Shown here one piece after another: positions 1-7,794 of a stretch of DNA of 11,079 bases. The stretch covers positions 1 through 11,079 of the forward strand of contig NZ_JADEXF010000026.1 of assembly GCF_015207245.1 (NCBI RefSeq), read 5' to 3'. A program made the translations under genes and the position numbers. Source of the DNA: Nostoc cf. edaphicum LEGE 07299 (GTDB lineage: Bacteria; Cyanobacteriota; Cyanobacteriia; Cyanobacteriales; Nostocaceae). The notes beneath the pieces were generated by a model. That model was not told where the DNA came from. It saw only the letters and a program-made list of their open reading frames with translations, and did not search any database. Each line of letters begins with the position of its first letter. Positions within the stretch are counted from its first letter, which is position 1.

Positions 1-372
1 AGAGAAGAGTTTGTCATCTCCAGAACCACCATAGAGACGGTTATTGTTACCATTACTGGTGAGAATGTCGTTACCTGAGCCACCGAAGGATAATTGACGA
101 GAACCTTCAATTACTGTGAGGGTATCAGCACCTGCTGCCCCAAACAAATTATTAGTACCATTGGCTTCGACTACGGTAATTTCGTCATTACCATTGCCGC
201 CATCAGCATTTGCGTTATTAGCAGGGCCATTTGCACCAATCAAGACTTGATCATTATCGTCTCCTGTGGACACTGAGGAGTCACTACTTATTATCACTGT
301 GTCTTCACCATTTCCAGTCTGGATTGTGTTACCTGTAGTACCCTTCACAAAGTCTGCTCCGTCACCTGTGAA
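1..372 (-). repeat. Direct repeat copy A: RTX-coding DNA shared with 8158-8529
   Basis: Position 1 aligns to 8158 with a constant offset of 8157 and no gaps to about 372. My hand count gives 17 mismatches in the first 180 bases (about 91% identity) and 71 in the first 360 (about 80%), with mismatches concentrated beyond 180. It encodes the RTX repeats of the alkaline phosphatase fusion and may extend left of the window. Confidence 0.9.
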
Positions 373-3300
373 TAAGGTTCGATCCGGCTGAACGGTAATA
401 TCATCGCTGACAGTGGAGCCAAACTTAATTTCTTCAGCTTTTGGCTGACCTAAACCAGCTGCAAGGTTAAGAGGCTTCTCTAACTTGAGCAGTAAAATTT
501 CATTGTTGTCTATGACTGGATTTTGAGGATCGTTCCCAGGACGACCTGTAGAGAAGGGATAATTGTTGTCATTAGCTACCAAAATGGTGTTTTTGTCAAC
601 AACTAAAACATTTTCAATTGTGACAAATGGGAAGTCAAAAGTGGTTTTGCCGTCTCCATTTAGATCATTAGGGTCTTGGATGTTTAACAAGTCTGCAACT
701 TCTTCTTTGGCTACATAACCATTAGAATCTGTTTTAGACAAGTCAATTTTGTAGATTCTCTTGAATTTAGCTGAGGCTCCTTGACCACCATCCCGCTCAA
801 TGACTAGGTACTCATTATCGTTAATGACTGCTAGATCACCGATCGCATTTGCCGGATTATCCAATCTGTAGTAAAGTTTTTCATCAGTGTATTGACGACT
901 GGCGATATCAAATTCGTTAATCCGCAAAGCACCAGCAGGATCACCTTGAACCGTACCTTCAAGCAGCATATAGAGTTTGGTTTTGCTGGCGTTAATTGCT
1001 CCACCTTCAAAACCTTTGGAGCCACCTAAGTTAGCAAATGCGTCTTCTGAAAGCACATCGGGATTTTGTGGCGATCGCACTAGGTTATTCTGAGGATTAC
1101 TCAAAAAATCTCGGACTTTATCCCCTGTATCTGGGAAGTCTGTGAAGAGTGCATCTACCCCTAATTGAAAGAACTGCTGAAATTCTAGTTCTGGATTACC
1201 TTTGTAATCTGCTGCTAAGTACTGGTCTTCGTCCCGGAAGGTGTAGGGATGAACCTGTAAACCTGCATTGTGAGCATCTTGAACTAAGGTCGTGGGAGCT
1301 AACAGCGTTTTGTCAGCATCATTTACTGTGCCGTCGTTGTTGATATCATCTGCCATACCATCGTTATTAGCATCTGTACCTTTGACACTGACAATTAACC
1401 GCTTCCAAGGGCCAATGCCATCAGCATAGGTAGCGATTTCAGCCAAACCTTCTGGAGTCCGTAAATCACCATAAGTGCGAAGGTCGCCACTGACTTCAAA
1501 ATCATAAGGTTGAGTTTCTATGATCTCACCGTTTAGCTCAATTCCAGCTGCATCTAGAAGTTGAACCAGGGGAATATCTACACCTGCATTAGGCATAATG
1601 CGATCGTGGAGATCCTTGAGATTACCGACTTCAAAGGATTGGATGAAAATCCGACTGGGATCGGTGAAGTTCTCAGCCTTGAGTGTATCGATGAGGATTT
1701 CACTGGTGTTTCGGTTAATTTTGTCTGTAGTGCCTACATAAGTAGCTTCTTCGGCAGAATAGGTGGGATGCTTAGTTTCGGGATAGATGCCAATCTTTTT
1801 ACCCGTCTCGGCTTCTACTTCCTTAACCAAGTCGATGATTTCGGCGAGGGTGGGAATTTCAAATTGACCATTGAAGGATTGGTCGCGGAAAGGTACACGC
1901 TGTATAGCTCTTAAAGTCTTGATTTCTTCTAAAGTAAAGTCTTCAGCAAACCAACCTGTGATTTCTGTTCCATCTAGACTGACTGTTTTCTTGCGATCGG
2001 CAAATTGTGGATACTTGGTAAGATCGTAAACATCTGTGGTTGTATTGCTGAGATTGACAGTACCATCAGCGTTCAAAATTGCTAAAGCTGGCTCATGGCG
2101 AGCAATTAACACACCATCTTTTGTTACTACTAAGTCTGGCTCAATAAAGTCAGCACCATCCTCAATTGCTCGTTTATATGCCTCTAAGGTATGTTCTGGA
2201 AGATCGCCACTCGCGCCTCTGTGACCAATGACTTTAGGTGCTTCTCCATCTAAAGTTTTGAATTGGTCAGGTGTCGCAATGGGAGCCTCTAATAACTTAC
2301 CAGTAGCATCAAAATGCAGTAGGTAGGGGCCAAACTCCTCTCCAACCCAGATTGTCCCGTCTTTATCAAAGACGAATGACTCGACATCAAAGTCTGCACC
2401 AGTCAGTAATCTTCCAGTAGTTCCCTCATTCACAATTTGGAAAGGAACTTTGTTGTTAGGGTCAGACAGTTGGATGTAGTCTAAAACTTTAACGCTGCCG
2501 TCACCATTTTCTGTTCCCTTAAAATTCGGGTCTAGACGATTGATCCGCAGTAGAAAGTCTTCACTATTATCTTTGCTACCGTAACCGTTATCTGACAGGA
2601 AGTAAAAAGAGTTACTGTTAGCAAATTGGACACCACTGAAACCCTGTATTGGCTGTCCTGGGAAAGGCCCGGTTCTACCATTGGCTGAAATTTCTGCACC
2701 AGAAGCTGGCCCATCACTAAAGGTATCAGCAGGTAAAGAAGCAAAACCGACTAACTCAACTTTTGGCTTTATTGAAGCAAACATCGTTTGATAAATGTGA
2801 GTTTGATCGTTTAAACCCCCAATTCCTGGAATATCAGAACCGTAGGCGTTATAACCTTTACCTACCAAGCTATTTAACACTTCAGAACCAGCACCTTGGT
2901 AGTAAACAGGTACCGGACGGTTGGTGTGACTTCCCCAACCATACTTGACAGTGGGATCAGACCCCCAGTAGTGTCCAACTTCTGCTGGGGTATCCAAATT
3001 GGTTAATGCTTCAGCACCTTGATTTTTTACTAAAGTCGGAAAATTACCGTCGAGAGTCAGGTAGTGATCGTGGTCAGCAGTCACAATTAGTAGATTTTCA
3101 TCCCAACCACCATTGTTATTGATCCAGTTAATCGTCGATCCAACTGCCTTATCGAAGTCCAAGGTGGTGCCGATCAAGTTGTCTATGTTGTTATCATGGG
3201 CAGACCAATCGATATCGCCACCTTCAACCATTAACCAGAAACCATCGGGATCTTTACCCAATACATCTAATGCAGCGTTTGTCAAGTCATTGAGGGTTGG

Positions 3301-4440
3301 GTTTTCGTTAACCTCTTTGGCAATGAAAGATGCATCCGTCTCTCCGGGAAGCAGTGGACGTGTGGTGTCTACTTTGGTGTTATCACCTTGGTTAGTGAAA
3401 ACGCTGAACATATCTAAACCAGTGGTGCTGTAGTCGCCGTTGGCAGAGCTTACAGGTAGGTTACCATTTTGACCACGCGCACCGTACAGCCCGAAGAGGC
3501 GATCGCCTTTTTCTGGATCGATTGTCGCCGCAGTTTGAGCTAGTTTCTGGGCGGCATTCTCACCCCGCTCCAAAAAGGTGTAATCGTAGAGGTTGTTTGT
3601 TGGTTTAGTGCTAAGTTCTGTGTAGGTAGATTGACTAATGTATTCATTGCTCGTATTTGGCTCAACCTCTGCTGGTAGTAAGTCTCCAGGAGCAGAGAGT
3701 GGGTGTCCACCACCAAGTAATACTGTCGGTTGATAGACACGGAGTTCCTGTTGCAGAATGTTGTCTAATGCCGGATAGTCAGCATCATACTTGTTGCGAC
3801 GGTTAACGTTGGCAGCAGCAGCACCAGGTGTTGCATGGTCAACGGGAACTGAAGTTACCAAACCAGTGGATTTACCAACTTGGTTTGCAGTTTTGAGAAT
3901 TGTTTCTAGAGGATTCTCGAAAATATCAACGGCAATAGCGTTGTTGTAGCTCTTGACCCCAGTGTATAGAGTTGTAGCGGTGTTTGCAGAGTCAGGATAG
4001 CTGTACTTAATATATTCAGGATCGTTACCGAGAGTCCAAGGGTTCACACCACCTCTGCTAGGGTCATAACCTACTAGGTTCCCAACAGCACCATCACTGA
4101 CTTTTGCACCACCTGTTGGGGTATTGCCTGGGTTAAAAGTTGGATCGAAGGTGAAACCAGGGCGAACCGGGCTTTCTCCTGTGATCGGATTAGTCCCGTC
4201 AAGGGCGGAATTAGCTGTACTAAAAACTCCATTACTATCGGCGATCGTTGTCCCATAGGTGGTTGCCAAACCGTAGCCTTGGAGTGTTTGAAAGTTGAGT
4301 CCTTGACCCTTATCTTGTGTATAAAAATTACTCAGATTAGCGCCTGTCTTACCATTTTGAATCTCTTTGTAGATGGACGCAGCACGAGCCATTTCCCAGC
4401 CCATACCATCCCCAATCATAATGATGACGTTCTTAGCCAT
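1..4440 (-). CDS. Giant RTX phosphoesterase: alkaline phosphatase, GDPD nested in a phytase-like domain, RTX repeats (3' end off window)
   Basis: The frame is open for 1480 codons from ATG 4440 to the left edge. Residues 1-558 form a PhoA-type alkaline phosphatase: IGDGMG with metal ligand D11, DSANTAT with nucleophile S151, HAT (H202, T204), E406/D411/H415 in [12 protein letters not shown]456-H457 in TADHDH, and H505. Residues about 559-725 are the first half of an esterase-like phytase domain ([27 protein letters not shown]). Residues about 738-1110 are a GlpQ-type GDPD: HRGASG from H740, E767-P-D769, H782. The phytase-like domain resumes at about 1137 (GGSKGFEGG) and runs to about 1345. 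RTX nonapeptides ([18 protein letters not shown]) start near 1359. There is no signal peptide; the protein starts directly at the catalytic motif, fitting C-terminal type I secretion. It likely hydrolyses extracellular phosphomonoesters and glycerophosphodiesters. By comparison with its paralogue, about 120 residues are missing. Domain identities are confident; activities are inferred. Confidence 0.96.
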   Translation of the reverse strand, partial: MAKNVIIMIGDGMGWEMARAASIYKEIQNGKTGANLSNFYTQDKGQGLNFQTLQGYGLATTYGTTIADSNGVFSTANSALDGTNPITGESPVRPGFTFDPTFNPGNTPTGGAKVSDGAVGNLVGYDPSRGGVNPWTLGNDPEYIKYSYPDSANTATTLYTGVKSYNNAIAVDIFENPLETILKTANQVGKSTGLVTSVPVDHATPGAAAANVNRRNKYDADYPALDNILQQELRVYQPTVLLGGGHPLSAPGDLLPAEVEPNTSNEYISQSTYTELSTKPTNNLYDYTFLERGENAAQKLAQTAATIDPEKGDRLFGLYGARGQNGNLPVSSANGDYSTTGLDMFSVFTNQGDNTKVDTTRPLLPGETDASFIAKEVNENPTLNDLTNAALDVLGKDPDGFWLMVEGGDIDWSAHDNNIDNLIGTTLDFDKAVGSTINWINNNGGWDENLLIVTADHDHYLTLDGNFPTLVKNQGAEALTNLDTPAEVGHYWGSDPTVKYGWGSHTNRPVPVYYQGAGSEVLNSLVGKGYNAYGSDIPGIGGLNDQTHIYQTMFASIKPKVELVGFASLPADTFSDGPASGAEISANGRTGPFPGQPIQGFSGVQFANSNSFYFLSDNGYGSKDNSEDFLLRINRLDPNFKGTENGDGSVKVLDYIQLSDPNNKVPFQIVNEGTTGRLLTGADFDVESFVFDKDGTIWVGEEFGPYLLHFDATGKLLEAPIATPDQFKTLDGEAPKVIGHRGASGDLPEHTLEAYKRAIEDGADFIEPDLVVTKDGVLIARHEPALAILNADGTVNLSNTTTDVYDLTKYPQFADRKKTVSLDGTEITGWFAEDFTLEEIKTLRAIQRVPFRDQSFNGQFEIPTLAEIIDLVKEVEAETGKKIGIYPETKHPTYSAEEATYVGTTDKINRNTSEILIDTLKAENFTDPSRIFIQSFEVGNLKDLHDRIMPNAGVDIPLVQLLDAAGIELNGEIIETQPYDFEVSGDLRTYGDLRTPEGLAEIATYADGIGPWKRLIVSVKGTDANNDGMADDINNDGTVNDADKTLLAPTTLVQDAHNAGLQVHPYTFRDEDQYLAADYKGNPELEFQQFFQLGVDALFTDFPDTGDKVRDFLSNPQNNLVRSPQNPDVLSEDAFANLGGSKGFEGGAINASKTKLYMLLEGTVQGDPAGALRINEFDIASRQYTDEKLYYRLDNPANAIGDLAVINDNEYLVIERDGGQGASAKFKRIYKIDLSKTDSNGYVAKEEVADLLNIQDPNDLNGDGKTTFDFPFVTIENVLVVDKNTILVANDNNYPFSTGRPGNDPQNPVIDNNEILLLKLEKPLNLAAGLGQPKAEEIKFGSTVSDDITVQPDRTLFTGDGADFVKGTTGNTIQTGNGEDTVIISSDSSVSTGDDNDQVLIGANGPANNANADGGNGNDEITVVEANGTNNLFGAAGADTLTVIEGSRQLSFGGSGNDILTSNGNNNRLYGGSGDDKLFS

Positions 4441-4450
4441 GAAAGAAAAT

Positions 4451-4456
4451 CTCCCT
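4451..4456 (-). promoter_or_regulatory. Ribosome binding site of the alkaline phosphatase fusion gene
   Basis: The minus strand reads AGGGAG ten bases before ATG 4440. No other start codon occurs in the short in-frame stretch upstream, and the protein reaches its first catalytic motif by residue 10, so this site supports 4440 as the true start and argues against a missed signal peptide. Confidence 0.7.
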
Positions 4457-4502
4457 GTGTTTAATTGTTGAGATGGTCTTGGCTCTAGTGGAATCAAAAA
4501 AG

Positions 4503-4600
4503 TAATACAGCAGAATTCAGAATTCAGGAGTAAAACACACTTTATACCTGGGTAACAGATTTAGCTTGTGTACCTTACCCACTTGAAATCTGCTGTATTA
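4503..4600. repeat. 98-bp inverted-repeat element, MITE-like or STRR-containing
   Basis: Perfect 12-bp terminal inverted repeats TAATACAGCAGA (4503-4514) and TCTGCTGTATTA (4589-4600) bound the element. Pairing continues inward with one mismatch at 4515/4588, then TTCA/TGAA. The left arm carries a 7-bp tandem AGAATTC-AGAATTC (4512-4525), like short tandem repeats seen in heterocystous cyanobacteria. An internal GGGTAA (4550-4555) can pair with TTACCC (4575-4580). There is no coding capacity. It could be a non-autonomous transposable element or a structured leader element, since it lies 63-160 bases upstream of the minus-strand start and would be transcribed from the candidate Pho promoter. No clear target-site duplication is visible. 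Confidence 0.55.
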
Positions 4601-4740
4601 TGAGGGCAAAATTTGTAGTTCTAGACATCTAGAGATGTAGTTGACTTGTAAACTTGTTGAGTCTGAACTATTAAATATCAACCACTATAATTGACATCTC
4701 ACTAGAGAATTAAGGTATCAAAATTAACAAATTTAATTGC

Positions 4741-4793
4741 ATATTAATTAACATACATAGCAAAAGTTGTGAAAAAATTGTGGACTGGTTAAG
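4741..4793 (-). promoter_or_regulatory. Candidate Pho box (SphR/PhoB type) with -10 for the alkaline phosphatase gene
   Basis: On the minus strand three 8-bp units lie exactly 11 bp apart: CTTAACCA (4793-4786), CACAATTT (4782-4775) and CACAACTT (4771-4764), each separated by 3 bp. Against the cyanobacterial Pho-box consensus PyTTAAPyPy(T/A), as I recall it, they match 8/8, 6/8 and 6/8. A -10-like TAATAT (4746-4741) begins 17 bases after the last unit. The orientation fits transcription into the alkaline phosphatase fusion gene, leaving a leader of roughly 290-300 bases that includes the 98-bp inverted-repeat element. The architecture and the phosphatase neighbour make regulation by phosphate starvation plausible; two of the three units are imperfect. 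Confidence 0.5.
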
Positions 4794-4973
4794 AAATGTT
4801 GTATTGCAATCTTTTGCTTAATGTGTTGTCAAAAATTTTGTGCATATTTCTGATGATATAAATAATTTTTTTTGTACTTCTGTGTTAGCGATGAAATTGC
4901 CCAAGTATTTAGTTTTTAATAAAAAGCCGACTTTGCTATGTTTTTGTGAAAAGCTGGAGTCAGTGCGAAATAT

Positions 4974-4987
4974 AAGGAGATATCTCC
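4974..4987 (+). promoter_or_regulatory. Ribosome binding site inside a 12-bp perfect palindrome
   Basis: AAGGAGA (4974-4980) lies seven bases before ATG 4988 and fixes that start. The bases 4976-4987 read GGAGATATCTCC, a perfect palindrome that abuts the start codon. In RNA, a hairpin with so little loop is strained, but dimerisation or operator binding is possible. Confidence 0.75.
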
Positions 4988-7513
4988 ATGACATCAAAGG
5001 GCAGGAAAAAGACCTCACGACGTAGTTTCCTCCAAGGAGTAGCGATTAGCACAGCTGCGGTTACTGGAGTTGAGTTACTAAAAAAAGATGTGGCAGATGC
5101 AGCAGATGCTACAAGTGAAGGGCAGTGCAAGGAGATTTCTTCTCAAAGCACTGAATTTGACTTGACCGAGAAATCAGCAGCCTTACAGCCAGACAAGATT
5201 GTTAATAGTGCTTGCCAATTTTGTAATTCTCTGTGTCGTCTGAAAGTTCATGTCAAAGACGGACGGATCGTAGATGTCTTAGGTGAACCGGACGATCCAG
5301 TACAGGCTGGTGGGTTTTGCATCAAGGGGCCAATGATGACTGAGCTAGTCTACAATCGCTTTCGGCTAAAATACCCGATGAAGCGGGTTGCAGGAGAGAA
5401 AGGTTCAACAGATTCACAATTTGAGCAGATTTCTTGGGATGAAGCTCTTTCAATTATTGCGGGTAAGTTTTTGGCACTTAGGGATTTAGGAGAAGCTAGA
5501 GCGATCGCGAATAAAACTTCTGGTAGATTACCACGAGGTACAGGTTCTTTGGTGGGACGTTATTTCAATTTGTTAGGCAGTCCTAACGATACAGATGTCG
5601 GGCCTGTATGTAACGATGCTGGTGGCAATGCCTTGGCCTGGACATTTGGATTAGGCAATTTTACCAACGGTTACGGGATTGATGGTGCGACTAAAAAAGA
5701 AGACTTAGGCTCGGCTAAATTCTTGCTGTTTTTGGGTACGAATCAAGCAGAAACTCATCCTGTTACCTTTACTTACCTTTTGAGAAGCCGAGCGAAAACC
5801 AAAGCCAAATTAATAGTCATCGACCCACGCTTAACTCCCACTGGAGCGCAAGCTGATGAGTGGATTGCACCCAAACCACACACAGACTTGGCTTTAGTCT
5901 TAGCAATGCTCTACCACATAGTTACTCATAACTTATATGATGCTGCTTTTGTACACTCATGGGTGCTGGGTTTTGACGAACTTAAACAACACCTTAAGAG
6001 CAATAATTACACACCAGAATGGGCAGCACAAATTACAGATGTTCCAGTATCAAAAATCAAATTTCTAGCTGAAACTTATGCTCAAACCAAGCCTGCTGCC
6101 ATTTTCTGTAACGCAGGTATTTCTCATCAACTGAATGCTTTTGACACTTACCGTTGTTTGGCATTCTTGGCGGCAATTACGGGCAATATTGGTATTTCTG
6201 GTGGTGGCTGCAATTTCATGCACAATACTTGGCCTGGGGGATTAAATCTACCACCGATTGAAGGCAAGATACCTAAAAAAGACATAGCTTTACCAGTTGG
6301 GCCAGATTATTTTGCCGAAGCTATCATCTCAGGTCAACCTTATCGGCTCAAAGCACTTATTACTCAAGGCAATCCTCTGTTAGCTTGTTCTAATACAGCG
6401 AAAGTACAACAGGCTTACCGCCATTTAGAATTTTATGTTTACACGGGACTATTTATGGAGGAATCGGCTTATTATGCCGACATCATCTTGCCCGTCACTA
6501 GTGGTTTTGAGATGGAAACTGTCTATATGCGACGAGATGACAGGGCGATTCGTTGGCAACAACAAGTAGTTCCTCCTATAGGCGAATCGAAACCAGATTG
6601 GCACATTTGGATTGAATTAGCACACGCCACAGCTAAATTAGATAAACGTAATCCACCGCAATACTGGCAGGATAACTTTCCTTCTTCTTGGAAAGACTAC
6701 CGTCATCTGTGGACAACTTTTGTGGCGAACACTCCAGGAATGGCTGGTATGACTCAACAAAGGCTAAGTGAACGCAGCGAACCCCTACGTTGGCCTTGCC
6801 CAACAGTAGCTCATCCAGGTGTCAGCACACTTTATCTGGATCATCCGTCTTGGTATCAGGCCGCAGAAAGCCTTGATGTTAAAAATAAGGGTAAGCGATT
6901 TCTAACTCCTAGTGGAAAAGTGGAAATCTACACTTCACAATTGCAAAAGCAGTTGACCAAAGCAGGACACTCTGCCTTACCTATTTTCTATACTCACCCA
7001 GAAGTCACAGGTAGAAATCCGACAATCGAGTATCTAGCAGAACTGGTAAAAAATCCGGTAAATCCCCACGCACTGACTCACAATGTGAAGTTGGGCAAAC
7101 TTTCTACTGGTGAAGTACATAAACAATATCCACTCATGGGGACAACTGGCAGGTCTAGCGTAGTTCATTTTCATTCCGTTACTCATTGGACTTACACAGG
7201 TAAGCAAAAAAATGGTGTTCGCTTAGTACAAATTCACCCAAAAACCGCGCAAACTGCTGGTATTGAAAATGGTGATGAGATTATTGTCGAAAGTCCCAGA
7301 GGATCGATCAAAGGCACAGCATTGCTTTGGCAGGGAATTCGAGAAGATACTATTTTTGTGCCTAATTGGTTTGGTTCCCAACAAAAAATGGCTCAAGATT
7401 TAGGCACACCATACTATGAAGCAGCTAATGTCTTGATTGACCAAAAATACTATGACAATCTTTCAGGACAGCAAGCTTTTAAATGTTTTGCGTGCCGAAT
7501 AAAAAAAGCATAA
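4988..7513 (+). CDS. Tat-exported molybdopterin/[4Fe-4S] oxidoreductase, catalytic subunit, substrate unassigned
   Basis: The 841-residue protein starts with a twin-arginine signal (SRRSFLQG, RR at 11-12, then an alanine-rich stretch, likely cleaved near 38-42), so it should be folded in the cytoplasm and act in the periplasm or at the outer face of the membrane. An N-terminal [4Fe-4S] site follows: C76, C79, C83, C111, with K114 in CIKG. The molybdopterin domain spans about 132-560 (LFLGTNQAETHP, VIDPRLTPTGAQAD). C208 in GPVCNDAGG sits where the family carries its Mo ligand, placing it with Cys-type enzymes (polysulfide/thiosulfate reductase, arsenate reductase, Nap/Nas) and not Asp- or Ser-type ones. 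The C-terminal dinucleotide-binding domain is about 710-830. It is longer than cyanobacterial assimilatory nitrate reductase (about 730), which lacks a Tat signal. No electron-transfer or membrane-anchor subunit gene is adjacent. It is divergent from the phosphatase gene and convergent with the phytase gene. Confidence 0.95.
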   Translation: MTSKGRKKTSRRSFLQGVAISTAAVTGVELLKKDVADAADATSEGQCKEISSQSTEFDLTEKSAALQPDKIVNSACQFCNSLCRLKVHVKDGRIVDVLGEPDDPVQAGGFCIKGPMMTELVYNRFRLKYPMKRVAGEKGSTDSQFEQISWDEALSIIAGKFLALRDLGEARAIANKTSGRLPRGTGSLVGRYFNLLGSPNDTDVGPVCNDAGGNALAWTFGLGNFTNGYGIDGATKKEDLGSAKFLLFLGTNQAETHPVTFTYLLRSRAKTKAKLIVIDPRLTPTGAQADEWIAPKPHTDLALVLAMLYHIVTHNLYDAAFVHSWVLGFDELKQHLKSNNYTPEWAAQITDVPVSKIKFLAETYAQTKPAAIFCNAGISHQLNAFDTYRCLAFLAAITGNIGISGGGCNFMHNTWPGGLNLPPIEGKIPKKDIALPVGPDYFAEAIISGQPYRLKALITQGNPLLACSNTAKVQQAYRHLEFYVYTGLFMEESAYYADIILPVTSGFEMETVYMRRDDRAIRWQQQVVPPIGESKPDWHIWIELAHATAKLDKRNPPQYWQDNFPSSWKDYRHLWTTFVANTPGMAGMTQQRLSERSEPLRWPCPTVAHPGVSTLYLDHPSWYQAAESLDVKNKGKRFLTPSGKVEIYTSQLQKQLTKAGHSALPIFYTHPEVTGRNPTIEYLAELVKNPVNPHALTHNVKLGKLSTGEVHKQYPLMGTTGRSSVVHFHSVTHWTYTGKQKNGVRLVQIHPKTAQTAGIENGDEIIVESPRGSIKGTALLWQGIREDTIFVPNWFGSQQKMAQDLGTPYYEAANVLIDQKYYDNLSGQQAFKCFACRIKKA

Positions 7514-7794
7514 TGGAAACTGAGAAGCGCCAATCGAAGGATTTTTGAAATGTTTGGGAGAGTTGAAGCGATCGCATTTGACCCCGTTTGAGAACAGAGT
7601 GTTGAGTTTGATTGAGCAGAAATAAGGGATGATAGACTAAATAAAAATTGAGTAATTACGCCAAAGGCAAACGCGTCTACGCATCCATAGGCTGCGGGAG
7701 AACTTTATAAATAAGGGTTTTTGCAATCATTTAGTACAGCTTCATTAACTTTTGCTGTGTAATGAAGCTGTAACAATCAGACTAGGCGAACAAA
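7514..7794. other. Convergent intergenic region (281 bp)
   Basis: No intact gene is present. A HIP1 site lies at 7568-7575. A stop-free stretch of 34 codons (7524-7625, plus strand) ends in TAA but has no credible start. A GC-richer island at about 7658-7700 (around ACGCGTCTACGC) stands out from its AT-rich surroundings and resembles fragments of dispersed cyanobacterial repeats. A strong hairpin lies at 7735-7772, listed separately. Confidence 0.7.
7735..7772. terminator. Hairpin between convergent genes, probable bidirectional terminator
   Basis: TACAGCTTCATTA (7735-7747) pairs perfectly over 13 bp with TAATGAAGCTGTA (7760-7772) around a 12-base loop. It starts 22 bases past the phytase stop codon on the minus strand and about 220 bases past the molybdoenzyme stop on the plus strand. 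Neither side has a clear U-tract directly after the stem (minus strand continues CTAAATGATTGC), so it may stop transcription weakly or act as a 3'-end processing or stability element. Confidence 0.5.

Larger units (their letters stand above)
4441..4987. other. Divergent intergenic region (547 bp)
   Basis: No convincing gene is present. Reading from left to right it holds the minus-strand ribosome binding site, a 98-bp inverted-repeat element (4503-4600), a small dyad ACATCT-AG-AGATGT (4625-4638), an AT-rich stretch with an 11-bp direct repeat TTAATTGCATA/TTAATTAACAT (4733-4754), a candidate Pho box (4764-4793), and further AT-rich DNA up to the palindromic ribosome binding site of the molybdoenzyme. 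Both flanking genes must be transcribed outward from here. I could not place a convincing -35/-10 pair for the plus-strand gene; TATAAA at 4857-4862 is the best -10-like hexamer but has no good -35 partner. Confidence 0.8.

Noticed and set aside
1..372. CRISPR-like or satellite periodicity
   Set aside because: The periodic pattern reflects RTX nonapeptide codons (GGxGxDxxx) in an open frame; there are no constant repeats with unique spacers.
4691..4720. TTGACA as a -35 box for the plus-strand gene
   Set aside because: No acceptable -10 hexamer lies 16-18 bases downstream, and the site is nearly 300 bases from the start codon.
4818..5025. Overlapping 60-66-codon frames on both strands before the molybdoenzyme
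   Set aside because: They lie in AT-rich promoter DNA, overlap the start of the real gene, and encode low-quality peptides without recognisable features.
4988..7513. Assimilatory nitrate reductase NarB
   Set aside because: The protein is about 110 residues longer than cyanobacterial NarB, has a Tat signal, and lacks nitrate-assimilation neighbours and an upstream NtcA site (no GTA-N8-TAC found).
7524..7625. A 34-codon plus-strand stretch ending LSLIEQK
   Set aside because: It has no ATG or GTG start in frame and no ribosome binding site. It could be the remnant of a gene's 3' end, but I cannot support it.
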